NCBI GenBank assembly: GCA_965539935.1
Contig: CBETVX010000008.1
Coordinates: 1-64,000 of the forward strand
Source of the DNA: CBETVX01 sp965539935
Lineage (GTDB): Bacteria; Bacillota; Clostridia; Peptostreptococcales; Caminicellaceae
DNA: 64,000 nucleotides
Reading direction: 5' to 3'
In this document: positions 31,257 to 39,563 of the stretch, in pieces
How positions within the stretch are numbered: position 1 is the first letter of the stretch
How the letters are laid out: each line of letters starts with the position of its first letter
Position numbers and translations under genes: made by a program
Notes under the pieces: generated by a model
Database searches by the model: none
Told to the model about the DNA's origin: nothing
What the model saw: only the letters and a program-made list of their open reading frames with translations

Positions 31257-32194
31257 TGGAATTTTTAGTTGAAGTTGATGGGAAAATATATGAAATAAGC
31301 GAGCTTGTAAAGTCTATATCATGGAAGGATGTATTTAATGATGGATGTAGCAAGCTCGAATTTTCTTATATAGATGATGAATTAATTATTCAAAATGGTA
31401 GCGTAGTAAGGTTTAAATATAATGGTGCTAATATTTTTTATGGATATGTATTTAAAGTCGGCAGAAATAAAGGTAAAGAGAGGAGGGTAACAGCTTACGA
31501 CCAATTAAGATATTGTAAGGCAAGAGACACCATTGTAGTTAAAGATGATACGATTACTACTTTGGTAAATAAAATGTGTAATTATTTTAACCTAAGAAAA
31601 GGAATCTTAACAGATACAGGATATAAATTGCCTATATCAGTTCAAGATGATAAAACATGGCTTGATATTATATATACTGCTATAAGAGATACATTAAAGA
31701 GCACTGGTAAATGGTACTGCTTAAGAGATGAATTTGGAAGTATATCAATAAGGGATTTGGAAGATTTAACTCTTAATTTAGTTTTAGGAGATGAAAGCCT
31801 TGCATATGATTTTGAATATGAAAAATCTATTGATGATGAGTTCTATAATCAAATTAAACTTGCTAGTGATAATGAAACCACAGGTAGAAGAGATGTATAT
31901 ATAACAAAGGATAGCAGTTCAATAGAAAAATATGGACTTTTACAGTACTTTGAAGTATTAGATAAGAATATCAATTCTTCACAGGCAAAATCAAAGGCTG
32001 ATATACTTTTACAGCTTTATAATAGAGAATCAGAGACTCTTACATTAGAATGTCTTGGGGATACTAGAGTAAGGGCTGGATCTAGTTTTTATGGGCAAAT
32101 AGAAGATATTGAACTTAATAAAAGGCTTATAGTTAAGACAGTAACTCATGAATTCATACCAGTACACGTTATGAGCCTAGAGGTGATGATATGA
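31253..32194 (+). CDS. Baseplate hub protein (XkdQ-like)
   Basis: 313 residues, gpD/gp27-type hub. Pattern ISELVKSISWKDVFNDGCSK, FKYNGANIFYGYVFKVGRNK and the C-terminal LECLGDTRVRAGSSFYGQIE agree with XkdQ. Overlaps both neighbours by 4 bases. Confidence 0.9.
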   Translation: MMEFLVEVDGKIYEISELVKSISWKDVFNDGCSKLEFSYIDDELIIQNGSVVRFKYNGANIFYGYVFKVGRNKGKERRVTAYDQLRYCKARDTIVVKDDTITTLVNKMCNYFNLRKGILTDTGYKLPISVQDDKTWLDIIYTAIRDTLKSTGKWYCLRDEFGSISIRDLEDLTLNLVLGDESLAYDFEYEKSIDDEFYNQIKLASDNETTGRRDVYITKDSSSIEKYGLLQYFEVLDKNINSSQAKSKADILLQLYNRESETLTLECLGDTRVRAGSSFYGQIEDIELNKRLIVKTVTHEFIPVHVMSLEVMI

Positions 32195-32598
32195 TAAATG
32201 AGATAAAAACTATAGTAGAAAATTATTTAAAAAACGCCAAATTAACAAGATTTATAATCGGTACAGTAGTAAATGATGGTATTAAAATTAGTGATAAACT
32301 AATTGTTCCAAATGAGCTTATTCAAGGAAATCTAAAAAACAATATAATAATAGGGCAAAAAGTTAGGTTACTACAAAATTATGGAGGACAAGAATTTTAC
32401 ATTACAGAGATTATAGACAGTCCATTGATTATGAAAGGAACAGTATTAGAAGAAGTAGTAGAGATAGATGAAGGATTTACTATACCTAAAGAACTTATAG
32501 TAGGCGATTTAAAAAATAATCTAGAAATTGGTGATAGGATAAGTCTTATTAGAAATAATGGAAAACAAGAGTTTTATATTTTAGAGGTGGTTAGGTGA
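32191..32598 (+). CDS. DUF2577-like baseplate protein (XkdR)
   Basis: 135 residues. Two internally similar halves: QGNLKNNIIIGQKVRLLQNY / GGQEFYITEI and VGDLKNNLEIGDRISLIRNN / GKQEFYILEV. This tandem OB-like duplication probably forms the spike or hub collar. Confidence 0.8.
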   Translation: MINEIKTIVENYLKNAKLTRFIIGTVVNDGIKISDKLIVPNELIQGNLKNNIIIGQKVRLLQNYGGQEFYITEIIDSPLIMKGTVLEEVVEIDEGFTIPKELIVGDLKNNLEIGDRISLIRNNGKQEFYILEVVR

Positions 32599-32990
32599 TA
32601 CCAAAGTCAGCTATAGATATTGAAGTAACTTTTGATGAAAATATACAAACAAGTAATACATATAAAATGACAGATACTAAAATACAAGGTTATGTAGACA
32701 AATTAGAAGCTTTAAAGCAGGCTATATATAAGGTCCTCAATACTGAAAAGTATGAGTATCCTATATATAGCTTTTCTTATGGAATTGAATTGGAAAATCT
32801 CTTGGGTAAAGATCCAACATATGTACAAATTGAATTAAAAAGAAAAATTAAAGAATGTTTACTGCAAGATGAAAGAATACAAAGGGTAGATAATTTTAAA
32901 TTTGAGATAAATGGAGACGAAATAAAATGTATTTTTGATGTTTACAGTATATACGGAGAACTAACTGTTTCACAGGTGGTGAATATATAA
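32595..32990 (+). CDS. DUF2634/gp25-like baseplate wedge (XkdS)
   Basis: 131 residues from GTG at 32595. YKMTDTKIQGYVDKLEALKQ, EKYEYPIYSFSYGIELENLLG and the central LLQDERIQRVDNF fit XkdS/gpW_gp25. Part of the wedge initiating sheath assembly. Confidence 0.88.
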   Translation: MIPKSAIDIEVTFDENIQTSNTYKMTDTKIQGYVDKLEALKQAIYKVLNTEKYEYPIYSFSYGIELENLLGKDPTYVQIELKRKIKECLLQDERIQRVDNFKFEINGDEIKCIFDVYSIYGELTVSQVVNI

Positions 32991-34009
32991 TGTTTGAAGA
33001 TATGACATATGAAAATATACTTAATGATATGCTTTCTAGAGTACCTTCTGATGTAGATAAAAGGGAAGGCTCTATTATCTATGATGCTCTTGCTCCTTGT
33101 GCTTATAAATTAGCAGAAGTGTATTTTACACTTAATAATTTTATAGATTTATTTTTTATAGATACTACAGTTAGTGAATATCTAGACCGTAAAGCTTCTG
33201 ATTATGGAATTACAAGAAAGTCAGCCACTAAAGCAATAAGAAAAATAGAAACCACTGGATCAGTAGACATAGGCACTAGATGGGGGTTAGAGGAGACAAC
33301 ATATATTATTACAGAAAAAATATCAGGGACTGAATATAAAGCAGAGTGTGAACAATATGGAGAAATAGGTAACATCTATACAGGAGAGCTTGATAATATT
33401 GACAATATAAATGGAGTCACTGCTACATTAACAGATATTATCATTAGTGGTGAAGATGAAGAAACAGACGATAATTTTCGTGAAAGAATTTATAATTCTT
33501 TACAGAAACCAGCTACAAGTGGTAATGCATATCACTATGAACAATGGGCATTAGAAGTACCAGGAGTAGGAGACGCTAAAGTTTTTCCATTATGGAATGG
33601 ACCAGGCACGGTAAAAGTATTAGTGGTAGATAGCAATAAGGAAATAGATGAAACATTAGAGCAGATCGTATATGAGCATATTGAAAGTGTACGACCTATT
33701 GGGGCCACAGTAACAGTAGATAGTCCTAATGAAAAAATAATAAATGTAGCAGCTAATATTGAATTAGATGGATCTAAAACACTAAATGAAGTAATAACAG
33801 CTTTTTCAAATACTTTTACAGAATATTTAAAGAGCACGGTATTTAAAACATATACTGTAAGCTATGCTAAAATAGGGAGTATTTTACTTGCTACAGATGG
33901 TGTTGAGGATTATTCCAATTTACTTATTAATGAAGGTGTATCTAATATAATAATTGGCAATGATGAAATGGCCATAGCAGGAACTGTAAATTTAACGGAG
34001 GTGGCATGA
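32990..34009 (+). CDS. Baseplate J-like protein (XkdT)
   Basis: 339 residues. SRVPSDVDKREGSIIYDALA, GITRKSATKAIRKIETTG and DDNFRERIYNSLQKPATSGN with the EVPGVGDAKVFPLWNGPGTV segment are Baseplate_J markers. Forms the wedge ring. Confidence 0.95.
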   Translation: MFEDMTYENILNDMLSRVPSDVDKREGSIIYDALAPCAYKLAEVYFTLNNFIDLFFIDTTVSEYLDRKASDYGITRKSATKAIRKIETTGSVDIGTRWGLEETTYIITEKISGTEYKAECEQYGEIGNIYTGELDNIDNINGVTATLTDIIISGEDEETDDNFRERIYNSLQKPATSGNAYHYEQWALEVPGVGDAKVFPLWNGPGTVKVLVVDSNKEIDETLEQIVYEHIESVRPIGATVTVDSPNEKIINVAANIELDGSKTLNEVITAFSNTFTEYLKSTVFKTYTVSYAKIGSILLATDGVEDYSNLLINEGVSNIIIGNDEMAIAGTVNLTEVA

Positions 34010-34010
34010 T

Positions 34011-34544
34011 ATGAATTTAATGGAATTGCTGCCTCCGTATTATAGTGAAAATGTTACGATGCAACAACTACAAAACATCATTGGAACAGAAATTAATAAG
34101 GTTGCTGATGGACTGAACAAAACTATAAGTGAGTGTTTTGTCAATACTGTATCTGATTTACTAAGTAGATATGAAAAAATATATGGCTTAGAAGTTGATG
34201 TTTCAAAAAACGATGAATTTAGACGTGAGAGATTAAGAGCAAAGATACGAGGGACTGGTACAGTAACAAAGCAGATGATAAAAGATGTTGCAGCTTCTTA
34301 TAGTAATGGTGAAGTTGAGGTTATAGAAGATAATGAAAACTATAGGTTTGTTATTAAATTTGTCGGTACTATAGGTATTCCAGAAAATATGGCTGACTTA
34401 AAATTAACTATAGAAGAAATAAAACCTGCCCATTTAGCTTATACCTTTGAATATACCTATCGGACCCATGGAGAATTAAAAAATTACACTCATGGAACAC
34501 TTAGTAACTATACACATCAGACTTTAAGAGAAGGGGTGATATAA
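34011..34544 (+). CDS. DUF2313/YmfQ-like baseplate protein (XkdU)
   Basis: 177 residues; GGAGGTGGC before ATG. ELLPPYYSENVTMQQLQNII, RRERLRAKIRGTGTVTKQMI and LAYTFEYTYRTHGEL match. The tail end has a repeated THG(E/T)LxNYTHxTL motif that may be the fibre attachment site. Confidence 0.85.
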   Translation: MNLMELLPPYYSENVTMQQLQNIIGTEINKVADGLNKTISECFVNTVSDLLSRYEKIYGLEVDVSKNDEFRRERLRAKIRGTGTVTKQMIKDVAASYSNGEVEVIEDNENYRFVIKFVGTIGIPENMADLKLTIEEIKPAHLAYTFEYTYRTHGELKNYTHGTLSNYTHQTLREGVI

Positions 34545-35465
34545 TTGCCAAATTATACGGAAAATTATAACCTAAAAAAGCCACTTCCAAACGAAAATTA
34601 TAACGTTGAGGATTTTAATGATAATGCTGATATCATAGACCAAAAGATTAAAGAAATAGAAAATAGTGTAGAAAACATAGAAGTACCTGTAACAAGTGTA
34701 AACAATAAAACAGGTGATATAGAACTAACTGCAGCTGATGTTGGAGCAGAAACGCCAGAAGGAGCACAACAAAAGGCAGACACAGCAGAAGCAAATGCAA
34801 AGGATTATGCAGATAGTATTAAACCTACAAAGTTAAGTCAGCTAACCAATGATACAGGCTATATAACATCACAAAGGGCAGTTTCTGATAGTGTAAGTAG
34901 TACAAGTTCAACTGTGGCTGCAAGCTCTAAAGCAGTGAAAACAGCATATGATAAGGCAGTATCAGCTTTGGATACAGCTAATTCAAAGTTAAATTCATCA
35001 GCGTATACAGCCAGTGACGTATTAACAAAACTAAAAACCGTTGATGGTTCAGGAAGCGGTTTAGACGCAGATAAATTAGATGGGTGGCACAGAGACGACA
35101 TAAGAAACTGGAATAATATATTGAATAAACCTTCTACATTTACACCAAGTACACATACACATTCATCTTCGGATATAATAGACGGTGTTAAAATAGCAAC
35201 AGGTACGTATACAGGCGATGGTACAGACGATAGAGCTATAAACGTAGGATTTGAACCGAAATTAGTTTATATATGGGTAGGACATGGTGACAAAAGGTCA
35301 TTTAGAGTAACATCAATAGCTTGTCGTAGACTTGTTGCGAGAGACGCAAATGGTACAGTCTGGTTAGAAGAATCGACATCAGTAAACATAAATTCAACGG
35401 GCTTTTCTGTGGATAGATATGCTAATTATGATACCATATCATATTATTGGGAAGCATGGGGATAG
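34545..35465 (+). CDS. Tail fibre protein
   Basis: 306 residues from TTG at 34545. The N-terminal NYNLKKPLPNENYNVEDFND module attaches to the baseplate. Triple-helix-like middle (VTSVNNKTGDIELTAADVGA, EANAKDYADS, SQLTNDTGYITSQ), then a THTHSSSDI repeat and a beta-rich receptor-binding C-terminus. It determines host adsorption and is usually the most variable gene. No chaperone domain seen. Confidence 0.9.
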   Translation: MPNYTENYNLKKPLPNENYNVEDFNDNADIIDQKIKEIENSVENIEVPVTSVNNKTGDIELTAADVGAETPEGAQQKADTAEANAKDYADSIKPTKLSQLTNDTGYITSQRAVSDSVSSTSSTVAASSKAVKTAYDKAVSALDTANSKLNSSAYTASDVLTKLKTVDGSGSGLDADKLDGWHRDDIRNWNNILNKPSTFTPSTHTHSSSDIIDGVKIATGTYTGDGTDDRAINVGFEPKLVYIWVGHGDKRSFRVTSIACRRLVARDANGTVWLEESTSVNINSTGFSVDRYANYDTISYYWEAWG

Positions 35466-35476
35466 GAGGTATGTAT

Positions 35477-35905
35477 ATGATTATAAATAATTTAACAAAG
35501 AATTATGAAATCAATTCTAATTTCCCTAACACTAATTGGTATAATGATGACCGATTAGTGATAGATGAAACTACAGAAGAAGGTAAAGTTTTGGCAGAAA
35601 AAATATTAAAAAACTATCCATATTTTGATTTAGTAGTAGAAAATAATGAAGTAAAAGAAGTAATAGTATATCCACGAATAAATTACAATATAGATAAAAC
35701 TCAAGTAACAATAGATGAAGTAGCAACTATAACTTTAGAACATGAAGTCATAGCAGTTATAGAAGGTACTGAATATACTATAACAGATAGAATAATTGAA
35801 TTTTCACATTATAAACCAGGCATTTATAATATTACAGTTAAGGCTGAGGGTTATAAACCTACTATTATAACAATTGAGGTGATATCTAATGAAAATACAG
35901 TTTAA
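35477..35905 (+). CDS. Fibre-associated protein with an Ig/PEGA-like domain
   Basis: 142 residues from the ATG at 35477 (GGAGG 7 bases upstream). After a variable N-terminus it has NYNIDKTQVTIDEVATITLE and HYKPGIYNITVKAEGYKPTI, a beta-sandwich of Ig or PEGA type seen in phage adhesion proteins. Overlaps the next gene by 17 bases. It probably decorates the fibre. Confidence 0.65.
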   Translation: MIINNLTKNYEINSNFPNTNWYNDDRLVIDETTEEGKVLAEKILKNYPYFDLVVENNEVKEVIVYPRINYNIDKTQVTIDEVATITLEHEVIAVIEGTEYTITDRIIEFSHYKPGIYNITVKAEGYKPTIITIEVISNENTV

Positions 35906-36098
35906 ACCAACAATAGAGGAAATAAATGCTAAAGTGGTAGAAAAAATTAGGCAAAAATACGATATCAATGAAGAGTTTGAAATGATAAATTTAGGTATTA
36001 AAGACCCTACTAATGAAGAATTTACAGCTTATAGGGAATATGTAGACGAATGTAGGGAATGGGGCAGGCAAGAGAAAGAAAAATATGGATATATTTAA
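35889..36098 (+). CDS. Small tail-region protein (XkdX-adjacent type)
   Basis: 69 residues. KPTIEEINAKVVEKIRQKYD and AYREYVDECREWGRQEKEKYGYI, helical and charged. Homologues are common between fibres and lysis genes. Function unknown. Confidence 0.6.
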   Translation: MKIQFKPTIEEINAKVVEKIRQKYDINEEFEMINLGIKDPTNEEFTAYREYVDECREWGRQEKEKYGYI

Positions 36099-36126
36099 AA
36101 CACCTACATTATAGGTGTTATTTTTA
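36099..36126 (+). terminator. Rho-independent terminator
   Basis: AACACCTA (36099-36106) and TAGGTGTT (36112-36119) with a short loop, followed by ATTTTT. Ends the tail genes ahead of lysis genes. Confidence 0.8.
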
Positions 36127-36144
36127 ATTTTGGGAGGTGAAAGC

Positions 36145-36597
36145 ATGTTACAAATACAAGTTTTTGATGGTCAAATAACAGAAAACTTTAATATATCAGA
36201 ATTTAGGTGTAGAGCAAATGGAGAAGTTTTAATTAATGCTGCTGTAATAGACCATATTCAAAGGCTTCAAAAACTTAGGGATTGGTATAAAAGACCGATG
36301 ATAATAACATCTGGATATAGAACTTCTGAATATAACGAAAAGGTTGGTGGTAGCCCAAATTCAAAGCATATAGAAGGAATAGCTAGTGATATTTTGTTAC
36401 CTGACGAGTTTTATGGATATTCCAAAGAAAGACAAGATGAATTTCTAAACAATATAAAAAACAAGTGGATTCAGCTTTGTAATGAAGATGGTCTTGGCGG
36501 TGGAGTAGGTTTTTATAATTCCTTCTTCCATTTAGACAGTAGACCTAAAGGGAATTATGCAAATGGTTCCTATGCCTTTTGGGATATGAGAAGTTAA
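36145..36597 (+). CDS. M15 peptidase endolysin (VanY/Peptidase_M15_3)
   Basis: 150 residues from ATG at 36145 (GGGAGGTGA upstream). NISEFRCRANGEVLINAAVI, TSGYRTSEYNEKVGGSPNS followed by KHIEGIASDI supply the zinc ligands H and D, and GFYNSFFHLDSRP supplies the second histidine. Cuts peptidoglycan stem peptides. No cell wall-binding domain. Holin follows. Confidence 0.9.
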   Translation: MLQIQVFDGQITENFNISEFRCRANGEVLINAAVIDHIQRLQKLRDWYKRPMIITSGYRTSEYNEKVGGSPNSKHIEGIASDILLPDEFYGYSKERQDEFLNNIKNKWIQLCNEDGLGGGVGFYNSFFHLDSRPKGNYANGSYAFWDMRS

Positions 36598-36615
36598 TAA
36601 AAGAAAGGAGAACAG

Positions 36616-37032
36616 ATGATGAATTATAAAAATATACTTAATTCAGTAATAGCTTTAGGTGGAACAAGTTTAACATATCTTATAGGTGGATGGGATAATG
36701 TACTAAAGATATTAGCAGTTTTGATTGTAATAGACTATGTTACAGGATTAATGAAGGCGTTTATGAACAAAGATTTAGCAAGTGATATAGGATATAGAGG
36801 ACTAATGAAAAAAGCAGCTATATTTATTGTAGTTATACTAGCACACCAACTAGATTTAACTATCCCTCAGCAAAATCCAATTTTTAGAACCATGGCCTGC
36901 TATTTTTATATTGCAAATGAGGGAATTAGCATTACTGAAAATATAGCATTATTAGGTATTCCTTTGCCTGGAGGGCTTATTAATGCATTAAAAAAATTAG
37001 AAGATAGTAATAATGAAAAAGTAGAAGGGTAG
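36616..37032 (+). CDS. Phage holin (TcdE/Holin_4 family)
   Basis: 138 residues; GAAAGGAG before tandem ATGs (36616/36619). Hydrophobic segments at about residues 10-25, 28-48, 68-85 and the marker DYVTGLMKAFMNKDLASDIG identify the TcdE/UtxA-type holin. It releases the M15 endolysin. Confidence 0.92.
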   Translation: MMNYKNILNSVIALGGTSLTYLIGGWDNVLKILAVLIVIDYVTGLMKAFMNKDLASDIGYRGLMKKAAIFIVVILAHQLDLTIPQQNPIFRTMACYFYIANEGISITENIALLGIPLPGGLINALKKLEDSNNEKVEG

Positions 37033-37058
37033 GCTTGATCCTACTCTTTTTTTATTTT
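37026..37058 (+). terminator. Rho-independent terminator
   Basis: AGGGTAGG (37026-37033) and CCTACTCT (37040-37047), then a run of T. Overlaps the holin stop. Confidence 0.85.
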
Positions 37059-37143
37059 TTTGTAAAATATAGGATAACAAACTATTTATATACTACGTTA
37101 TAGCGTTGCGTAATATACTCAAGAAAGGATGTGGAAAGATGTG

Positions 37144-37230
37144 ATGGAATACATAAAAGAGTTCCTAGATTTACTACTCACAGTACTAGCCATACTCGTA
37201 GCAATCAAGGAACTCAAGAAAAAAGATTAG
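37144..37230 (+). CDS. 28-residue holin-like toxin-type peptide
   Basis: MEYIKEFLDLL then a hydrophobic helix and a lysine-rich tail KELKKKD, the plan of Hol_Tox/type I toxin peptides. ATG at 37144 follows GGAAAGATGTG. A GGGGA/TCCCC hairpin follows it. No antisense RNA can be demonstrated. Confidence 0.55.
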   Translation: MEYIKEFLDLLLTVLAILVAIKELKKKD

Positions 37231-37277
37231 GGCAAGGGGAGAAATCCCCTTCCTAAATCCATCATATCATATAGGAC

Positions 37278-37436
37278 ATGAAAAATAAATATAGTTTGCT
37301 GTGGATTATAGTAACAATATATCTATGGACTACACTTGACTTTAATAACCCTACTATTATTAATTATATCCAAATAATATTACTAATTATTCTTACAGTA
37401 TTGCAGATAATACGATTATTTAGAAGGAGGAGTTAG
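37278..37436 (+). CDS. Two-helix membrane peptide
   Basis: 52 residues, ATG at 37278 with only AGGAC upstream. Hydrophobic at residues 7-20 and 27-47, ending in RLFRRRS. Unknown. The next SD (AAGGAGGAG) is inside its last codons. Confidence 0.45.
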   Translation: MKNKYSLLWIIVTIYLWTTLDFNNPTIINYIQIILLIILTVLQIIRLFRRRS

Positions 37437-37437
37437 A

Positions 37438-37628
37438 TTGAAAATAAGAGAAATAAGAAAAAAAAAGGTTTGTCAGTACCAGCTTTATCAAGATTATCAG
37501 GTGTACCAGTTAGGACTATAGAGGACATAGAAAAGCGTGGGGACTGCAAAGTCTCCACAGCTAAAAAATTGGCAGAAGGATTAGAGGTTACACTTGATGA
37601 ACTATGTGGTTTTAATACTAATATATGA
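37438..37628 (+). pseudogene. XRE regulator split by a frameshift in a run of nine A
   Basis: TTG at 37438 behind AAGGAGGAGT opens KIREIRKK, which is the first helix of an XRE domain. The rest of the domain (LSVPALSRLSGVPVRTIEDI then EKRGDCKVSTAKKLAEGL) is in another frame. The frames meet in the nine A at 37458-37466; seven or ten A would give an intact 63-residue protein. This is either a mutation, a sequencing error in a homopolymer, or transcriptional slippage. Confidence 0.65.
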
Positions 37629-37640
37629 TAACAATTAGAA

Positions 37641-37672
37641 GGCTAGGTCTTTGGGCCTAGTATTCTTTTATT
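37641..37672 (+). terminator. Rho-independent terminator
   Basis: GGCTAGG/CCTAGT stem with a 7-8 base loop followed by ATTCTTTTATTT. Marks the right-hand end of the prophage transcripts. Confidence 0.65.
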
Positions 37673-37747
37673 TGAGTGAATTAGATATGAAAAGAGTTGT
37701 TATGAGAATTAAGGGTATAAAATATAATGTATAAAACAATATTTTAA

Positions 37748-37802
37748 TTGACTATACTTACATAATAATATAAGATTTACTATACATAAATCGTTCGACA
37801 AA
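37748..37802 (+). promoter_or_regulatory. Putative promoter region with a Spo0A-box-like sequence
   Basis: TTGACT at 37748-37753 and TATAAG at 37769-37774 (15-base spacer) precede the Panacea gene. Downstream, TTCGACAAA (37794-37802) is the complement of TTTGTCGAA, the consensus 0A box. It sits where a bound regulator would block transcription. Confidence 0.4.
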
Positions 37803-37855
37803 TTCTGCAAAAAGAAGGATTTTAATCATAAATATAGAAAAAGAGAGGTGAGATC

Positions 37856-38344
37856 ATGGGTAAGGTATTGAAATTGTTTAAGGAGGATAATAAGATGAGA
37901 ATAACAGATGTTGCAAAAGTATTTCTTACCTTTTCATCAATGACTCACAAAAAACTTCAAAAACTATGTTATTATGCTCAGGCATGGTACCTAGCTATTA
38001 ATGATGAACCTTTGGTGAAAAATACAAGATTTGAAGCTTGGGTTCATGGTCCAGTTTCTCCTGAATTATATCAAGAATACAAAGGATTAGGAGCTTTCAA
38101 AATACCAAAAAGAGAGAAGTTACCTCAAAATATTTCAGAAGATAGTTATGAATATGCATTCTTGTGGAGTATCTATCAAAAATATGGACATTTATCAGGA
38201 GATGAATTAGAAACGTTAACCCATACAGAAGAGCCATGGTTAAAAGCTAGAGCCAGAGATGGGGTACATTATTGGGAACCATCTAATGAAAAAATACTTG
38301 AAGAAGATATGATGAATTTTTATAGAAAGGAACAATATAAATAA
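37856..38344 (+). CDS. Panacea-domain (DUF4065) antitoxin
   Basis: 162 residues from ATG at 37856 (GAGAGGTGAGATC). An in-frame ATG at 37895 has a perfect AAGGAGG 8 bases before it and gives the usual N-terminus, MRITDVAKVF. KLQKLCYYAQAWYLA, RFEAWVHGPVSPELYQEYK and WLKARA are diagnostic for the SocA/GepA/Panacea family. Panacea proteins neutralise very different toxins, often membrane-disrupting ones. The next gene encodes a membrane protein 3 bases downstream. Confidence 0.88.
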   Translation: MGKVLKLFKEDNKMRITDVAKVFLTFSSMTHKKLQKLCYYAQAWYLAINDEPLVKNTRFEAWVHGPVSPELYQEYKGLGAFKIPKREKLPQNISEDSYEYAFLWSIYQKYGHLSGDELETLTHTEEPWLKARARDGVHYWEPSNEKILEEDMMNFYRKEQYK

Positions 38345-38347
38345 TAG

Positions 38348-38878
38348 ATGACATATCTAATAATTGGATTGGTAATTGGTATTTTAGTTGGAATGTGGGT
38401 TAACTCTCATAAATACATAAAAAGTAATTTGGTCAAATTTATAGTTGCTATAGTTGCTATTATATTATTTGTTTTGGTTATTTATAATAAATTAAATATT
38501 AATAATAATAATTATAATATACTTTCCCAAAATTATGAAATATTACTTACTTTTTTTTCGTCATTTATATTTTCATGGATATTAAATGAATTTAGCAGTG
38601 TTCAGCAATTAAAAGAAAGGGAAAAAGACCTATCAATAAAATCATTTAGGCATAGTAGAAACTTAATAAGTAAAATAGAATATAGTATATTAATTAGTAA
38701 TATGTTAAATGAAAAATCATCTTATTGTAGCAATAATAGTGAACTTGAATGTAAGTTCTTTAATAATTTAAATCGAATGAGGGATTTGTTAATAATTTTT
38801 AAAAAGGATGCTAATGAAATTAAAAACGATTGGTCTGATGAAATATCAGAAGATATTATTTGTTATCAAGAAATATAA
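38348..38878 (+). CDS. Membrane protein, likely toxin partner of the Panacea antitoxin
   Basis: 176 residues. Hydrophobic segments at about residues 2-18, 27-47 and 66-82, then a ~90-residue cytoplasmic domain with SVQQLKEREKDLSIKSFRHS and a cysteine pair region (CSNNSELEC). It starts 3 bases after the Panacea stop, with a weak, distant SD, which would keep it below antitoxin levels. PanT partners with membrane helices are known for this antitoxin class. The gene itself matches no family I recognise. Confidence 0.6.
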   Translation: MTYLIIGLVIGILVGMWVNSHKYIKSNLVKFIVAIVAIILFVLVIYNKLNINNNNYNILSQNYEILLTFFSSFIFSWILNEFSSVQQLKEREKDLSIKSFRHSRNLISKIEYSILISNMLNEKSSYCSNNSELECKFFNNLNRMRDLLIIFKKDANEIKNDWSDEISEDIICYQEI

Positions 38879-38974
38879 CAAATAAATAATTATATAAAAT
38901 AATTATCACCTAAAACCGATTATTAAATGAATACAGATACAGATTTATAAAAATATTTAAAAAGAATTGAAGAA

Positions 38975-39199
38975 TTGAACAATAGAAGAAAAGTTTTGGA
39001 AAACAAACTTGATAAGAGAGTAAAGTTAGCATTAGATGAACAGATAAAATTAGATGACGAAATTACTGAATTTATAAATAATGAAAGCAGAATCAATTAT
39101 AGAAGGAAACATAATATAGAGCCAAAAGAAGATATAGATATTCCAAAGAAAAATGAATTTAGAAAAGAAAAAAAAGATAGTAAAGTCAATGTTGATTAA
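38975..39199 (+). CDS. Small charged hypothetical protein
   Basis: 74 residues from TTG at 38975. Highly charged helix (KLDKRVKLALDEQIKLDDEI) and a lysine-rich tail. SD weak (GAAGAA). Unknown function, possibly a relic. Confidence 0.35.
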   Translation: MNNRRKVLENKLDKRVKLALDEQIKLDDEITEFINNESRINYRRKHNIEPKEDIDIPKKNEFRKEKKDSKVNVD

Positions 39200-39377
39200 T
39201 AATTACAAAGCTATATTTATAACAATATAACCAGTAAAATGTTAAGAGTAATTGAATCTTAATATATCAACAAATTAATATATATTTTAACATAGCTCTG
39301 GGGGACCAGGGCTTTTTTTATGTTTGTATTTCAGTAACAAGCTAACAACTTTTCAAGAACATTAGATTTACTAATAA
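39200..39377. other. Gene-free stretch with a terminator
   Basis: AT-rich; nothing coding. Contains the hairpin at 39294-39319. Confidence 0.5.
39294..39319 (+). terminator. Rho-independent terminator
   Basis: AGCTCTGG (39294-39301) and CCAGGGCT (39306-39313), loop GGGA, followed by seven T. Confidence 0.85.
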
Positions 39378-39485
39378 ACTATAGTAAAATCAAGACATAA
39401 AAGTATAATTATTACTCAAATATATGCTCACATGAATATGGATTCAGTACAAAATGAAGTTGCAACTATTGATAATGATATTTAA
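39378..39485 (+). pseudogene. C-terminal end of a tyrosine recombinase (integrase remnant)
   Basis: An open frame of 35 codons after a stop reads SRHKSIIITQIYAHMNMDSV and on to a TAA. This corresponds to the LGHxSIxTTQxYxH box with the catalytic tyrosine at the end of phage integrases. No start or upstream domains remain. It lies about 1.9 kb right of the prophage transcripts, where an integrase and attachment site would be expected. It has its own terminator directly after the stop. Confidence 0.7.
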
Positions 39486-39517
39486 CCAGAGATGAATTTC
39501 TCTGGTTATTTTATTTA
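39484..39517 (+). terminator. Rho-independent terminator of the integrase remnant
   Basis: AACCAGAG (39484-39491) and CTCTGGTT (39500-39507), then ATTTTATTT. Overlaps the stop codon. Confidence 0.85.
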
Positions 39518-39563
39518 TATGACAACCTTATTCCCCATATATATTAGCAAGGGGGGAATTTGT

